Shown here: positions 18,256 through 28,068 of the stretch, one piece after another | Layout: each line of letters opens with the position of its first letter | How positions within the stretch are numbered: position 1 is the first letter of the stretch | Assembly (NCBI GenBank): GCA_002701365.1 | Contig: NZUK01000015.1 | Span: 21,117-85,116, forward strand | Length of the DNA stretch: 64,000 nt | From: Flavobacteriales bacterium | GTDB lineage: Bacteria; Bacteroidota; Bacteroidia; Flavobacteriales; TMED113 | Direction: 5' to 3' | Made by a program: the position numbers and the translations under genes | Notes under the pieces: generated by a model | Seen by the model: only the letters and a program-made list of their open reading frames with translations | The model's database searches: none | Told to the model about the DNA's origin: nothing

Positions 18256-19592
18256 CTTTTACCAGTATAATTTTCGGGAGATATTTTTAGTAACTCTGTT
18301 TTTATTCTTTTTGGGATGTCCATAGAATTAATAAATTTTTCAATATCCTTTTTCTGAATCTTATTATTATTTCTAGTAAGTTTTTTTAATAATTCATATG
18401 GATTTTGAACACCTTCTTTTCTTAGTATTGTTTGAATAGCTTCCGAAATAATTACCCAATTATCATTAAGGTCGTTATTGATTTTTTCTGTATTAACAGT
18501 TAGTTTATTTAGACCTTTAATAATTGCTTTATATGAAATAATACTATGTGCAATTGGAACTCCTAGGTTTCTCATCACTGTTGAGTCAGATAAATCACGT
18601 TGTAGTCTAGATATAGGAAGTTTTTCGGACAAGTGTGATAATAGAGCGTTTGCTATGCCTAAATTTCCTTCAGCATTTTCAAAATCTATTGGATTTACTT
18701 TATGGGGCATTGCTGAAGATCCTACTTCATTTTTTTTAATTTTTTGATTAAAATAGTTCATGGAGACATACATCCAAATATCTCTACATAGATCAATAAG
18801 AATAATATTTATTCTTTTGATAGCATCGAGTTGTGCTGCTAGGTTATCATAATGCTCAATCTGTGTGGTGGGATATGACCTTGAAAGACCTAATTTTTTT
18901 AGAAATTTTTTGGCGAATTGATGCCAATTGTAATCAGGATATGCCACATAATGTGCATTTAAATTTCCAGTTGCTCCTCCAAATTTAGCGGAATGAGGTG
19001 TTCTTATTAATTGTTTTAGTTGAGTGTCAACACGTTTTTTAAATACCAAAATCTCTTTGCCCAGTTTAGTGGGGGTAGCAGGTTGACCATGAGTTCGAGC
19101 TAGCATAGAAATATTTTTCCATTGTTTGTTTAATTGATTTAATAAGTCTAGTAAATCTATTATTTGTGGATAAAAATAATTTTGCAGATAATCTTTCAAT
19201 AATAATGGTGATGCTGTGTTATTAATGTCTTGTGATGTTAATCCAAAATGGATAAATTCTTTTATGTTACCAAGTTTTAATTTGTCAAATTTTTCTTTCA
19301 AAAAGTATTCTACTGCTTTTACATCATGGTTTGTTACGCTTTCAATTTTTTTAATTCTTTTAATATCTTGAATTGATAGGTCATTATAAATTGCTTCAAT
19401 TTTTTTTCTATCTTTTTGAGAAACATTTTTAAATACACTTATATCAATCTTAGATAAATGAATCAAATATTGAATTTCGATAAAAACTCTATATTTAATT
19501 AAGGCAGATTCAGAGAAGTAATTTGTTAATTCTTTTGTAATCTTAGAATATCTGCCGTCGATCGGAGAAATATTGTTTAAGTTATTTGACAT
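18252..19592 (-). CDS. purB: Adenylosuccinate lyase
   Basis: A 446-aa member of the fumarase/aspartase superfamily. It releases fumarate from SAICAR and from adenylosuccinate in purine synthesis. Seen: LNNISPIDGRYS at the N-terminus, TNHDVKAVEYFLKEK, HFGLTSQDINNTA, the ARTHGQPATPTKLGKE histidine block and the mobile signature loop SSAMPHKVNPIDFENAEGN at about residue 290. The frame extends to a TTG at 19613, but the ATG at 19592 fits the family start and is chosen. It is the E. coli-like long form. The stop codon overlaps that of lhgO by four bases (TTAA). It diverges from the DUF456 gene over about 78 bp. Confidence 0.95.
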   Translation of the reverse strand: MSNNLNNISPIDGRYSKITKELTNYFSESALIKYRVFIEIQYLIHLSKIDISVFKNVSQKDRKKIEAIYNDLSIQDIKRIKKIESVTNHDVKAVEYFLKEKFDKLKLGNIKEFIHFGLTSQDINNTASPLLLKDYLQNYFYPQIIDLLDLLNQLNKQWKNISMLARTHGQPATPTKLGKEILVFKKRVDTQLKQLIRTPHSAKFGGATGNLNAHYVAYPDYNWHQFAKKFLKKLGLSRSYPTTQIEHYDNLAAQLDAIKRINIILIDLCRDIWMYVSMNYFNQKIKKNEVGSSAMPHKVNPIDFENAEGNLGIANALLSHLSEKLPISRLQRDLSDSTVMRNLGVPIAHSIISYKAIIKGLNKLTVNTEKINNDLNDNWVIISEAIQTILRKEGVQNPYELLKKLTRNNNKIQKKDIEKFINSMDIPKRIKTELLKISPENYTGKS

Positions 19593-19670
19593 TATATTTA
19601 ATAATATCTCCAAATTTAATAAAAAGAAAATTAGCTACATAATAATTTTTATATACATATATTTATATTA

Positions 19671-20177
19671 ATGGTACAGATCTTAGTATTGTTTTTTGTT
19701 TTTTGTTTTTTGGTACTTGGCTTAATAGGAGCCATTTTGCCTATTGTCCCAGGTCCAATAATGTCGTATTTAGCGATTTTGTTGATTCATTTTTTTACAG
19801 AACTTGAATTCTCTTTTTGGCAACTTTTTTCATATACTGTTCTTACAGTATTAGTTTTTTTATCTGATCATCTTCTTCAGTTTTTAGGGGTTAAAAAATT
19901 GGGTGGTCAAAAGCATGCTCTTTATGGGACAGCTATGGGTATTTTAACTGGAATATTTTTTCCCCCAATAGGATTGTTTGTAGGTGCATTTGTAGGTGCA
20001 TTTGTAGGTGCATTAATGGATAATAAAAAGAAATTGCAGGCTACGCGTATTGCCTTTGGTGCTTTATTGGGTTTTATATTTGGAACTGCCTTGAAATTGG
20101 GTTATGCTGTATATATTATTTTCTTAATTCTTAAGAAGATAGATTTGTGTTTAATGTTTAATTACAGTTGTCCTTAA
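19671..20177 (+). CDS. DUF456 family membrane protein
   Basis: A 168-aa hydrophobic protein. The opening LVLGLIGAILPIVPGPIMSYLAILLIH and the later Gly/Ala-rich GIFFPPIGLFVGAFVGAFVGAL match the DUF456 family of small polytopic membrane proteins of unknown function. Residues 103-114 are three exact copies of FVGA, from a perfect 12-bp DNA repeat. There is no catalytic motif. A second membrane protein follows 35 bp later on the same strand, so both may share a transcript. Confidence 0.85.
   Translation: MVQILVLFFVFCFLVLGLIGAILPIVPGPIMSYLAILLIHFFTELEFSFWQLFSYTVLTVLVFLSDHLLQFLGVKKLGGQKHALYGTAMGILTGIFFPPIGLFVGAFVGAFVGALMDNKKKLQATRIAFGALLGFIFGTALKLGYAVYIIFLILKKIDLCLMFNYSCP
19977..20012 (+). repeat. 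12-bp tandem repeat (TTTGTAGGTGCA x 3) inside the DUF456 gene
   Basis: Three perfect consecutive copies of TTTGTAGGTGCA, in frame, encode FVGA-FVGA-FVGA within a glycine-rich membrane helix region. The perfect DNA identity points to a recent or slippage-prone expansion; a change by one unit would add or remove four residues without a frameshift. Confidence 0.9.
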
Positions 20178-20212
20178 AAATTATTATTTTAGAATTATAA
20201 TATTATAATAGT

Positions 20213-20830
20213 ATGGCAAAAATTAATTTTTCAGTATCAGATATTATTCAAAATTCGTGGTACAAATTTAGATCTGAACCTTTTTTTTGGATTATTTTGG
20301 CAATTATTAGTTTTTCTCTTGGTTTTATTAGTGATTTTGGTTTAAATGTTGATGCAGAAAATTTTGAAACAAATTTTAATCCTTTTGGATTTTTTGGCAG
20401 TTTGTTTTCCATGTATTTAGGTGCTTCAATTACTTTAATCTCAATTAATTACATGCGTGGGAAATCTATTTCTTTTCGTGATTTAATACAAGTTGATTTT
20501 AATAAATTCATACATTATCTTTTAACAACTCTATTTTGTGGTTTATTAATCATGATGGGCTTAGTATTTTTTATATTGCCAGGAATTTATTTAATTGTTA
20601 GATTGATGTTTGCGCAATATTTAGTTCTGGATAAAAATATTTCCTTTTTTGATGCGATAAAGCTCAGTTGGAATATGACTCAGGATAATGGTTTAGATTT
20701 ATTTTCTTTCCTTCTAGCCATGCTATTTTTGTTAATAGTCGGATTTTTTAGTTTTATTTTAGGACTACTTTTGGCAATTCCAATTATTTGGCTTTCCACA
20801 GCAAAAATATATATCGTTTTTAATAAATAA
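20213..20830 (+). CDS. Polytopic membrane protein, DUF975-like organisation, uncharacterised
   Basis: A 205-aa membrane protein with about five hydrophobic segments. The layout, with an N-terminal ISDIIQNSWYKF-like amphipathic stretch, then FFILPGIYLIVRLMFAQYLVLD and DAIKLSWNMTQDN, is the pattern of bacterial DUF975/YIP1-like membrane proteins (PGI-Y-x-RL followed by a SW-MT motif). No function is known to me. It ends 9 bp before the convergent HSDR_N-type gene. Confidence 0.72.
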   Translation: MAKINFSVSDIIQNSWYKFRSEPFFWIILAIISFSLGFISDFGLNVDAENFETNFNPFGFFGSLFSMYLGASITLISINYMRGKSISFRDLIQVDFNKFIHYLLTTLFCGLLIMMGLVFFILPGIYLIVRLMFAQYLVLDKNISFFDAIKLSWNMTQDNGLDLFSFLLAMLFLLIVGFFSFILGLLLAIPIIWLSTAKIYIVFNK

Positions 20831-20839
20831 TTTTGGTAT

Positions 20840-21256
20840 TTATTCAATTAAGCTATAGTGCGGAATTTTTTTAATAAATTCAATTTTTGTATTATCCTCT
20901 TTGAAACAATACGTTTGATTTCCATTAGTAATAATAATAAATTGTGCTTTTATTTTTTTTTGGTAGATAACACTTTGATTTATAGTTTCTTGATTTAATT
21001 TTATATTTTGGGCCTTGCATTCAACTAATAACAATGCTTGATTGTTTTTGTCGAAGCAAATTATATCGCATCTTTTTTGACGTAAATTGATATTTGTTTT
21101 TTTTTCAACAGACATAAGTGATAGTGGGTAACCTTTTTTTTCATTTAAGAATTTGATAAAATTTTGTCGCACCCATTCTTCAGGTTGATTTAGTACAAAT
21201 TTTTTTCTCACTAAATCAAAAATATATTCTTGCCCATTTTGAATTTTCAATTTCAT
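20840..21256 (-). CDS. Type I restriction enzyme R N-terminal-like (HSDR_N_2) nuclease-fold protein
   Basis: A 138-aa stand-alone protein. It begins with a short beta-rich lead and has EEWVRQNFIKFL, then a PD-(D/E)XK-like core: RCDIICF at about residue 63-69 (Asp), ALLLVECKA at about 75-83 (Glu-x-Lys), followed by QSVIYQKKIKAQFIIITNG. This is the HSDR_N_2 form found next to holA in many Bacteroidota. No methylase or specificity subunit is near, so it is unlikely to be a working restriction system; a DNA repair or replication-linked role is a guess. It diverges from holA over 59 bp. Confidence 0.85.
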   Translation of the reverse strand: MKLKIQNGQEYIFDLVRKKFVLNQPEEWVRQNFIKFLNEKKGYPLSLMSVEKKTNINLRQKRCDIICFDKNNQALLLVECKAQNIKLNQETINQSVIYQKKIKAQFIIITNGNQTYCFKEDNTKIEFIKKIPHYSLIE

Positions 21257-21315
21257 AATTGTTATACATTAAAATAGCAATTTAATTGTTTTTATTTTTA
21301 TAATTTTATTTAATT

Positions 21316-22308
21316 ATGGATACTCAAAGACTTTTAAATTCAATTTCCACTAATCATTTATCTCACTTTCATTATTTACTTTTTGGTGAAGAGCACTTTT
21401 TTATTGATCAAATTGAATCTTGTTTTTTAGAAAATACTATTGCTGAAGATTTGATTGATTTTAATAGAAAAATATTTTATGGTAAAGATACAGATGTATT
21501 TTCTTTGATTAATGTCTTGCAATCTTTTCCTATGTCAGGATCAAAACAATTAATTGTTTTGCGAGAAGCACACAAAATGGATGGTATTAATGAATTAGAA
21601 ACTTATTTTAAAAACCCAGTTAAAAGTACAGTTTTTGTGTTATGTTATAAAAATAAAACAATTGATAAAAGAAAGAAATGGGTTAAAGAATTTCAAAAAA
21701 AAGGTCTTTTATTTGAAAGTAAAAAGATATATGGACAAAAGATATCTAATTGGCTTAATCAAGTTTTAAGTAAAGCAAACATGACAATTGAAAAGTCTGC
21801 AGAAATTTTATTAATTGACTCATTGGGTTCGGATTTGTCTAAATTATTTAATGCGGTTAAAAAGTTAATCAGTATCATGAGTGACGGCAAAATTACAGCG
21901 TCAAATGTGCAAGAACATATTGGTTTTCATAGAGAGTATAATAACTTTGAGTTACAAAATGCAATAGCTGAAAAAAATGCTCATAAAGTTTTTTTAATTA
22001 CAAATTATTTTGAATCCAACCCTAATAAATTTCCATTGCCATTAACGCTAGGTCTTTTATTCTCTTTCTTCTCCAAGCTATTATTATTGCATTCATTTGA
22101 CAATCCTTCTCAAAAATATATAGCTGAACAAATAAAAGTACATCCTTTCTTTGTTTCATCATATCAAACTGCTTGCAAGCATTATTCATTTGAAGTTTGT
22201 GTGCAAATTATTAATTATTTAAAAGAATGTGATTTAAAATTTAAAGGATTAAAAGGTGTTGATAAAAATCCACTCAAAGAATTAATGCTCAAAATTATTT
22301 CTAGTTAA
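21316..22308 (+). CDS. holA: DNA polymerase III subunit delta
   Basis: A 330-aa delta subunit, the clamp-opening wrench of the clamp loader. The start YLLFGEEHFFIDQIE, the FPMSGSKQLIVLREAHKM block (clamp-contact region) and KVHPFFVSSYQTAC with FKGLKGVDKNPLKELMLK near the end are typical for HolA. It works with dnaX at 9-10.8 kb. It diverges from the HSDR_N_2-type gene, an arrangement conserved in Bacteroidota. Confidence 0.93.
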   Translation: MDTQRLLNSISTNHLSHFHYLLFGEEHFFIDQIESCFLENTIAEDLIDFNRKIFYGKDTDVFSLINVLQSFPMSGSKQLIVLREAHKMDGINELETYFKNPVKSTVFVLCYKNKTIDKRKKWVKEFQKKGLLFESKKIYGQKISNWLNQVLSKANMTIEKSAEILLIDSLGSDLSKLFNAVKKLISIMSDGKITASNVQEHIGFHREYNNFELQNAIAEKNAHKVFLITNYFESNPNKFPLPLTLGLLFSFFSKLLLLHSFDNPSQKYIAEQIKVHPFFVSSYQTACKHYSFEVCVQIINYLKECDLKFKGLKGVDKNPLKELMLKIISS

Positions 22309-22346
22309 ATTACAAGACATATAGTACTTTATTTAAAACGTTATAA

Positions 22347-22354
22347 TATCTTTG
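22347..22354 (+). promoter_or_regulatory. Candidate -7 box (TATCTTTG) before the TonB-linked receptor
   Basis: TATCTTTG fits TAnnTTTG and ends 6 nt before the ATG at 22361. There is no TTTG at the expected -33 spacing. If used, the mRNA would be leaderless or nearly so. It also covers the TTG at 22352 that would otherwise extend the gene. Confidence 0.3.
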
Positions 22355-22360
22355 AACATC

Positions 22361-24655
22361 ATGTTAAGAATAAATTTATTTTTTTGGCTTGTTATAACTC
22401 ATATTATTGCCTTTTCACAAACAGGAACTATTAGGGGTATCATATATGATGAAGTGTTAGAACCTGCTATGGGTGCAAGTGTATTGGTAAAAGACTCTCA
22501 ATTTTATGCGGTTTCAGACTTTAATGGTTTATTCGTAATTCCTAACTTACCATATGGTGAATATATTCTAGATATCAGTTATATTGGATATGCCACACAA
22601 TCCATATCTGTCAATCTATCTGATAAAAATTCAAAAACTATTAAAGTTTATTTGACAGAATCTACAACTCAGCTAGATGAAATTAGTATTAATGCAGAAA
22701 GAGAAGAAAGAAGAAATGAGGTTAGTGTATCAACTTTAAAATTAACTACTAAAACAATTAATAAATTACCAGGAATCGGAGGAGAGGCAGATGTTGCCCA
22801 ATTTTTACAAGTTCTACCAGGGGTTGTGTTTACTGGAGATCAAGGGGGACAACTTTATATTAGGGGAGGAGCTCCTATTCATAATAAAGTACTATTAGAT
22901 GGTATGACTATATACAGCCCGTTTCACTCAATAGGATTCTTTTCGGTTTTTGATACTGATTTAATTAAAAAAGCAGATGTCTATACAGGTGGTTTTGGTG
23001 CTGAGTATGGCGGTAGAATATCTTCAATTATGGATATTCAAACAAGAGATGGTAATAAGAAAAAATTAACTACTAATCTTTCAGTTAATACATTTGCCAC
23101 TAAATTATTAATTGAAGGTCCAATATTTAAAAAACCAGAGAATGATCTTTCAAATTCCTTCATTTTTAGTGGAAAAACTTCTTATTTAGATAAAACATCT
23201 AAGTTAATGACTTTCTCCGACGCTATAGATTTACCTTATACTTTTTATGACTTGTATGGCAAGTTATCTTTCTTTAGTCCTAGTGGCAGCAAGGTAAATG
23301 TATATGGTTTTAGGTTTAATGATGATGTTAATTATGTCGGTGAAACTCAATTAGGCTGGGGTACGTATGGATTTGGGACAAATATTGTATTAATTCCGAC
23401 ATCAGCTAAAATGTTGGTTGAAGCTAAAATGTCATATTCTAAATATGATATTTTTCAAGAAGATTTCGGACGTCCTAGGAATAATAGTAGTATAGGAGGT
23501 TATAATATAGGTTTAGATTTCTCTTATTTTATATCCCAACAACACAGGTTGAAATATGGTGCAGAAATTTTAGGCTACACTACTGTGCTAAGTTTTAGAA
23601 ATACAATGGGAACATTAATTGATCCTAAAGATAATTACGATGTTTTTGGAGCATACCTAAATTACAAATTTAATAATACTAAATTAATTGTTAATTCTGG
23701 ATTGAGGATTCAAAATTATACTGCTTTGCGGGAAACTTCTTTGGAGCCAAGATTAGGCTTAAAATATAATATTAGTAGGCAGTTTAGAGTTAAAGGTTCA
23801 TGGGGTATTTTTTCTCAGAATCTATTGTCTACTTCTAGTGAACGCGATGTTGTTAATTTATTTTCGGGATTTTTATCTACTCCAGAAAGTTTACCATCAT
23901 CTTTTCAGGGTGAACCAATTACTTCAGCGCTTCAAAAAGCTACGCATTATATCCTAGGTTTTGAATATGATTTTAATAATTATTTAAATTTTAATATTGA
24001 GGGTTATGTGAAAGATTTTTCTCAGTTAATAGCAGAAAATAATAATCAAATCTTTGAAGATACTGAAGAATTTGAAGCACAACCAGATTACTTAAAGAAA
24101 GAATTTATTGTAGAACGTGGTTTAGCTTCAGGGTGCGATCTATTAGTAAAGTACACAGATAAAAAAATTAATATTTGGACTGTTTATTCATTTGGAATCA
24201 TTGAAAGAGAAGATGAAGTTCAAACATATTATCCTCATTATGACCGCAGACATAATTTTAACTTTTTATTTTCTTATTTATTTGGAAAAAATAATGATTG
24301 GGAATTTAGTGTGCGTTGGAATTATGGATCAGGTTTTCCTTTTACACAAACACAAGCATACTATGAAGAACTTAATTTGAATAATGGTCTGAATACTAAT
24401 ATTAATTCATCAAATGGTGAAATTGGTATTTTATACTCTGAATTAGGATCGGGAAGATTACCCTCTTATCATAGATTAGACATGTCCTTTAAAAAGACAT
24501 ACTATATAGAAAAGTTTGGTGCCAATATAGAAGGATCTGTAGGGGTTACAAACGTCTATAATCGAAATAATATTTTTTATTACAACAGAGTAAAAGATAT
24601 GCGTATTGATCAATTGCCAATTTTACCTAGTTTAGGAATTAAGTTGTCCTTTTAA
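22361..24655 (+). CDS. TonB-dependent outer membrane receptor with CarboxypepD_reg-like domain
   Basis: A 764-aa outer membrane protein. Order of parts: signal peptide (ending IIAFSQ), a carboxypeptidase-D regulatory-like domain at about 20-105 (GTIRGIIYDEVLEPAMGASV ... DISYIGYATQ), a plug domain with QVLPGVVFTGDQGGQLYIRGG and LLDGMTIYSPFHSIGFFSVF, and a beta-barrel ending in the aromatic terminus GIKLSF that BAM recognises. Such receptors use TonB energy to import bulky substrates. There is no SusD partner or sensor nearby, so the substrate is open; siderophore-type or peptide uptake are possibilities. ATG 22361 is preferred over TTG 22352, which overlaps a possible promoter box. Confidence 0.92.
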   Translation: MLRINLFFWLVITHIIAFSQTGTIRGIIYDEVLEPAMGASVLVKDSQFYAVSDFNGLFVIPNLPYGEYILDISYIGYATQSISVNLSDKNSKTIKVYLTESTTQLDEISINAEREERRNEVSVSTLKLTTKTINKLPGIGGEADVAQFLQVLPGVVFTGDQGGQLYIRGGAPIHNKVLLDGMTIYSPFHSIGFFSVFDTDLIKKADVYTGGFGAEYGGRISSIMDIQTRDGNKKKLTTNLSVNTFATKLLIEGPIFKKPENDLSNSFIFSGKTSYLDKTSKLMTFSDAIDLPYTFYDLYGKLSFFSPSGSKVNVYGFRFNDDVNYVGETQLGWGTYGFGTNIVLIPTSAKMLVEAKMSYSKYDIFQEDFGRPRNNSSIGGYNIGLDFSYFISQQHRLKYGAEILGYTTVLSFRNTMGTLIDPKDNYDVFGAYLNYKFNNTKLIVNSGLRIQNYTALRETSLEPRLGLKYNISRQFRVKGSWGIFSQNLLSTSSERDVVNLFSGFLSTPESLPSSFQGEPITSALQKATHYILGFEYDFNNYLNFNIEGYVKDFSQLIAENNNQIFEDTEEFEAQPDYLKKEFIVERGLASGCDLLVKYTDKKINIWTVYSFGIIEREDEVQTYYPHYDRRHNFNFLFSYLFGKNNDWEFSVRWNYGSGFPFTQTQAYYEELNLNNGLNTNINSSNGEIGILYSELGSGRLPSYHRLDMSFKKTYYIEKFGANIEGSVGVTNVYNRNNIFYYNRVKDMRIDQLPILPSLGIKLSF

Positions 24656-24681
24656 TATTATTAAATTTTTATATAGATTTT

Positions 24682-24715
24682 TTTGAGACCATTTAATAGT
24701 TTTTTTTTAAATTCG
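24682..24715 (+). promoter_or_regulatory. Weak candidate promoter before pyrG
   Basis: TTTG at 24682-24685 and TAAATTCG at 24708-24715 (one mismatch to TAnnTTTG) lie 22 nt apart, slightly long for the Bacteroidota promoter. The box ends 15 nt before the pyrG ATG. Low confidence. Confidence 0.25.
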
Positions 24716-24730
24716 TGAAACATTTTTCCA

Positions 24731-26341
24731 ATGTCAAAAGCTAAATTTATTTTTGTTACAGGTGGTGTAACTTCTTCTTTAGGAAAAGGAATTATTGCGT
24801 CAGCTCTTGGTAATTTATTTCAATCAAGAGGATATAAAACAACTATTTTGAAGTTGGATCCATATCTCAATGTAGATCCAGGCACTTTAAATCCTTATGA
24901 GCATGGAGAATGTTATGTTACTCAAGATGGCGCAGAAACTGATCTAGACCTTGGCCATTATGAACGCTTTTTAAACATTCCTACTTCTCAACTTAATAAT
25001 GTTACTACGGGTAGTATTTACAACACCGTAATTGAAAGAGAAAGAAAAGGTGATTTTTTAGGTAAAACGGTTCAAATAATTCCACACATAACTGATGAGA
25101 TTAAGAATCGTATTCTAAAGTTAGAAAAGAATAAAAAATTTAAAATCATTATTATTGAAATAGGAGGCACTGTAGGAGATATTGAATCGTTACCATATAT
25201 TGAGGCTTTAAGGCAGTTTAAGTTTGAGCGTAAAAATGATGTTGCAGTTGTACATCTTACGTTATTGCCATTTTTGAGTGCTACTGGAGAATTAAAAACT
25301 AAACCTACTCAACACTCTGTTAAAACAATGCTTCAATCTGGAGTTCAGCCTGATGTGATTGTATGTAGATCTGAACAACCTTTGACAGAAAGTGTTAAAC
25401 GTAAAATTGCTTTATTTTGTAATATTGAGTATGCATCAGTAATAGAGTCTGTAGATGTAGATACTATTTATGAAGTTCCTATAAAAATGTTAGAACAGAA
25501 ATTAGATTCCGTAGTTTCTAAAATTTTAGGTTTTAAATCATTAAATAAAATTAATAATAGTGTTTGGAAAAAACGATTGCAGAAAATAAAGCACTCAAAA
25601 AGTGATTTAGTTATTGGTATTATTGGAAAATATGTTGAATTAAAGGATTCTTATAAGTCTATATTTGAGTCTATAACTCATGCAAGTGCATTTTTAGGTT
25701 TAGGTGTTTCAATTAATTGGATACAATCTGATCAAATTACACATAAAAATATTGCTAAAGAAGTTGCAGGATGTCATGGAGTTATTGTTGCTCCTGGATT
25801 TGGTGATAGAGGTATCAATGGTAAAATTATTGCTGTTCAACATGCTAGAGAAAACAATGTTCCATTTTTAGGAATTTGCTTGGGGATGCAAATTGCTGTA
25901 ATTGAATTTTTTCGGAATGTTTGTGGACATAAGACTGCACATTCAAGTGAAATGAATCCAAAAACTAAATACCCGGTAATAGATTTAATGAAGAATCAAT
26001 TGGATGTTATTAACAAAGGAGGCACCATGAGATTAGGTAGCTACAGATGTAAGCTTTTAAAAAGTTCTAAGTGCTATCAAGCATATAAAAGTGAAGATAT
26101 AATGGAAAGACACAGACATAGATATGAGTTGAATAACAAGTATCGACAAGAATTAATTAATCATGGTATGTCTTTAGTAGGTACTAATGAGGATTTAGAT
26201 TTGGTTGAAATTATCGAAATTGATAAGCACCCCTGGTTTGTTGGAGTTCAATTTCATCCGGAATATCAAAGTACATTTATTAATCCACACCCCCTATTTA
26301 TTTCTTTTATTAATGCTACACTCTTAAATTTAAAATCATGA
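24731..26341 (+). CDS. pyrG: CTP synthase
   Basis: A 536-aa two-domain enzyme that aminates UTP to CTP using glutamine. The N-terminal synthetase domain starts FIFVTGGVTSSLGKGI and has HGECYVTQDGAETDLDLGHYERF. The C-terminal class I glutaminase has the nucleophile Cys383 in GICLGMQ and the His509/Glu511 pair in VQFHPEY. The length is standard. The stop overlaps the yidC start by four bases (ATGA), so pyrG-yidC-DUF6438 form one operon. Confidence 0.97.
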   Translation: MSKAKFIFVTGGVTSSLGKGIIASALGNLFQSRGYKTTILKLDPYLNVDPGTLNPYEHGECYVTQDGAETDLDLGHYERFLNIPTSQLNNVTTGSIYNTVIERERKGDFLGKTVQIIPHITDEIKNRILKLEKNKKFKIIIIEIGGTVGDIESLPYIEALRQFKFERKNDVAVVHLTLLPFLSATGELKTKPTQHSVKTMLQSGVQPDVIVCRSEQPLTESVKRKIALFCNIEYASVIESVDVDTIYEVPIKMLEQKLDSVVSKILGFKSLNKINNSVWKKRLQKIKHSKSDLVIGIIGKYVELKDSYKSIFESITHASAFLGLGVSINWIQSDQITHKNIAKEVAGCHGVIVAPGFGDRGINGKIIAVQHARENNVPFLGICLGMQIAVIEFFRNVCGHKTAHSSEMNPKTKYPVIDLMKNQLDVINKGGTMRLGSYRCKLLKSSKCYQAYKSEDIMERHRHRYELNNKYRQELINHGMSLVGTNEDLDLVEIIEIDKHPWFVGVQFHPEYQSTFINPHPLFISFINATLLNLKS

Positions 26342-28068
26342 ATAATAAAGGTTTAGACATTAATTTTTTTATAGGCATTTTTTTAATATTTGGTATTTTA
26401 ACTTGGTTTCGTTCTACACAAGTACCATCAGAAGATGACTCATCGAGTATTATTAATTATACTGAATCTAATATTGATAATACAACTGAATTGAATGATA
26501 ATGATCAAAATACAACCCATTTCGAGGATTTAGATATAGATTTAGAAAAAGAGTCACAATACGTTCTTTCAAACAATATATTAGATATTAAAATTTCAAA
26601 TTATGGTGCATCTATTAAAGAAGTGACATTACAGGATTACTACACCTATGATTCTTTAGAATTAAAATTAATTCAGGATTTAAATTTTAATTTTTCTTTT
26701 TTCATGGGAGAGAAAAAAATTAACTCTAATAGTATTATTTTTAATAATGTAATAAATGAAGAAAATAAAATTTCATTTTTATATAAAGACCAACAAGACA
26801 ATTCTTTAATTTTTGTCTATGAGTTATTACCAGATAGTTACATGGTTAGTTTTTCTGTTTTGACAGAGGAGGGGAGTACTTATATAGAACCAAATAAATT
26901 AACGTGGTTACAAAACGCTAATCAATTAGAAAAAAATTTAAATAATGAACGGAACTCGACTACGATTAATTATTCTAATAATAATAAATCATCTAAGCAA
27001 TTATCCTTAGTTAAGGATGTGCAAAAAAATATAGAAGCTCCTGTATGGGTTGCTCACAAACAGCAGTTTTTTTCTACGATTATTTCTTCAGAAAATTTAT
27101 TCGAATCAGTTAATCTTGGTATTTCATCTCCGGATGATGATTCTTATGTAAAATCATTAAAATCAGAATTTAATCTTTCAAATGATAATACTCGAAAAAA
27201 ATATGAATTTGATCTATATTTTGTTCCAAATAAGTATTCTTTATTAGCATCTTTTGAAAAAGGCTTTGAATCATTGGTGCCACTTGGTTGGGGAGTGTTT
27301 GGATGGGTAAATAAATTTTTAATTATTCCAATGTTTAATTTCTTAGATAATTTTGGATTAAATTATGGCTTAATTATCCTAATTATAGCAGTTGTTATTA
27401 AATTAATTTTATTTTGGCCTACAAGAAGTTCATATCTTTCAATGGCTAAAATGAGAGTTTTAAAGCCTGAAATTGATACTATCAATGAAAAAATTGAAGA
27501 CCCTGTGCAGCGTCAACAGGCACATATGAATCTATACAGAAAAACAGGTGTCAATCCCTTAGGGGGATGTCTTCCTATGTTGTTGCAGATGCCGATTCTT
27601 ATTGCTTTGTTTAGATTTTTTCCTGCCTCTATAGAGTTGCGACAGCAAAGTTTTTTGTGGGCAGATGACTTGTCAACATATGACTCAATTTTAGATTTAG
27701 GATTTAATATACCATTATATGGTGATCATATAAGTTTATTTGCAATACTAATGACCTTAGCAACTGTTTTGCAGATGTTTTATTCCAATCAAATGTCTTC
27801 ACAAAATGCGCAGATGCCACAAATGAAATACGTTATGTATACTATGCCTGTAATCTTTTTATTTGTAATGAATAACTACTCTTCGGCATTGAGTTATTAT
27901 TATTTCTTAGCTAACTTAATTACTTTTGCACAGCAAGCAATTATTCGCAATAGTATGGATGATAATAAGTTATATGCAATGCTACAAGAGAATAAAAAGA
28001 AACCAATTAAAAAGTCAAAGTTTCAACAGCGCTTGGAAGAATTAGCAAAAAAACAAAAAACAAAATGA
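26338..28068 (+). CDS. yidC: Membrane protein insertase YidC
   Basis: A 576-aa inner membrane insertase of the Gram-negative type. It has an N-terminal membrane anchor (residues about 8-24), a large periplasmic domain (about 60-330), and the conserved C-terminal core that begins at GWGVFGWVNKFLIIPMFNFL and includes MAKMRVLKPEIDTINEKI, the cytoplasmic coiled region, NPLGGCLPMLLQMPILIALFRF and further helices. It ends in a basic tail. YidC folds and inserts membrane proteins with or without SecYEG. It overlaps pyrG and the following lipoprotein-like gene by four bases each. Confidence 0.96.
   Translation: MNNKGLDINFFIGIFLIFGILTWFRSTQVPSEDDSSSIINYTESNIDNTTELNDNDQNTTHFEDLDIDLEKESQYVLSNNILDIKISNYGASIKEVTLQDYYTYDSLELKLIQDLNFNFSFFMGEKKINSNSIIFNNVINEENKISFLYKDQQDNSLIFVYELLPDSYMVSFSVLTEEGSTYIEPNKLTWLQNANQLEKNLNNERNSTTINYSNNNKSSKQLSLVKDVQKNIEAPVWVAHKQQFFSTIISSENLFESVNLGISSPDDDSYVKSLKSEFNLSNDNTRKKYEFDLYFVPNKYSLLASFEKGFESLVPLGWGVFGWVNKFLIIPMFNFLDNFGLNYGLIILIIAVVIKLILFWPTRSSYLSMAKMRVLKPEIDTINEKIEDPVQRQQAHMNLYRKTGVNPLGGCLPMLLQMPILIALFRFFPASIELRQQSFLWADDLSTYDSILDLGFNIPLYGDHISLFAILMTLATVLQMFYSNQMSSQNAQMPQMKYVMYTMPVIFLFVMNNYSSALSYYYFLANLITFAQQAIIRNSMDDNKLYAMLQENKKKPIKKSKFQQRLEELAKKQKTK

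Noticed and set aside
20840..21256. Restriction-modification system
   Set aside because: Only a small HSDR_N_2-type protein is present; no methylase, specificity or helicase parts are near, and the gene is a standard holA neighbour.
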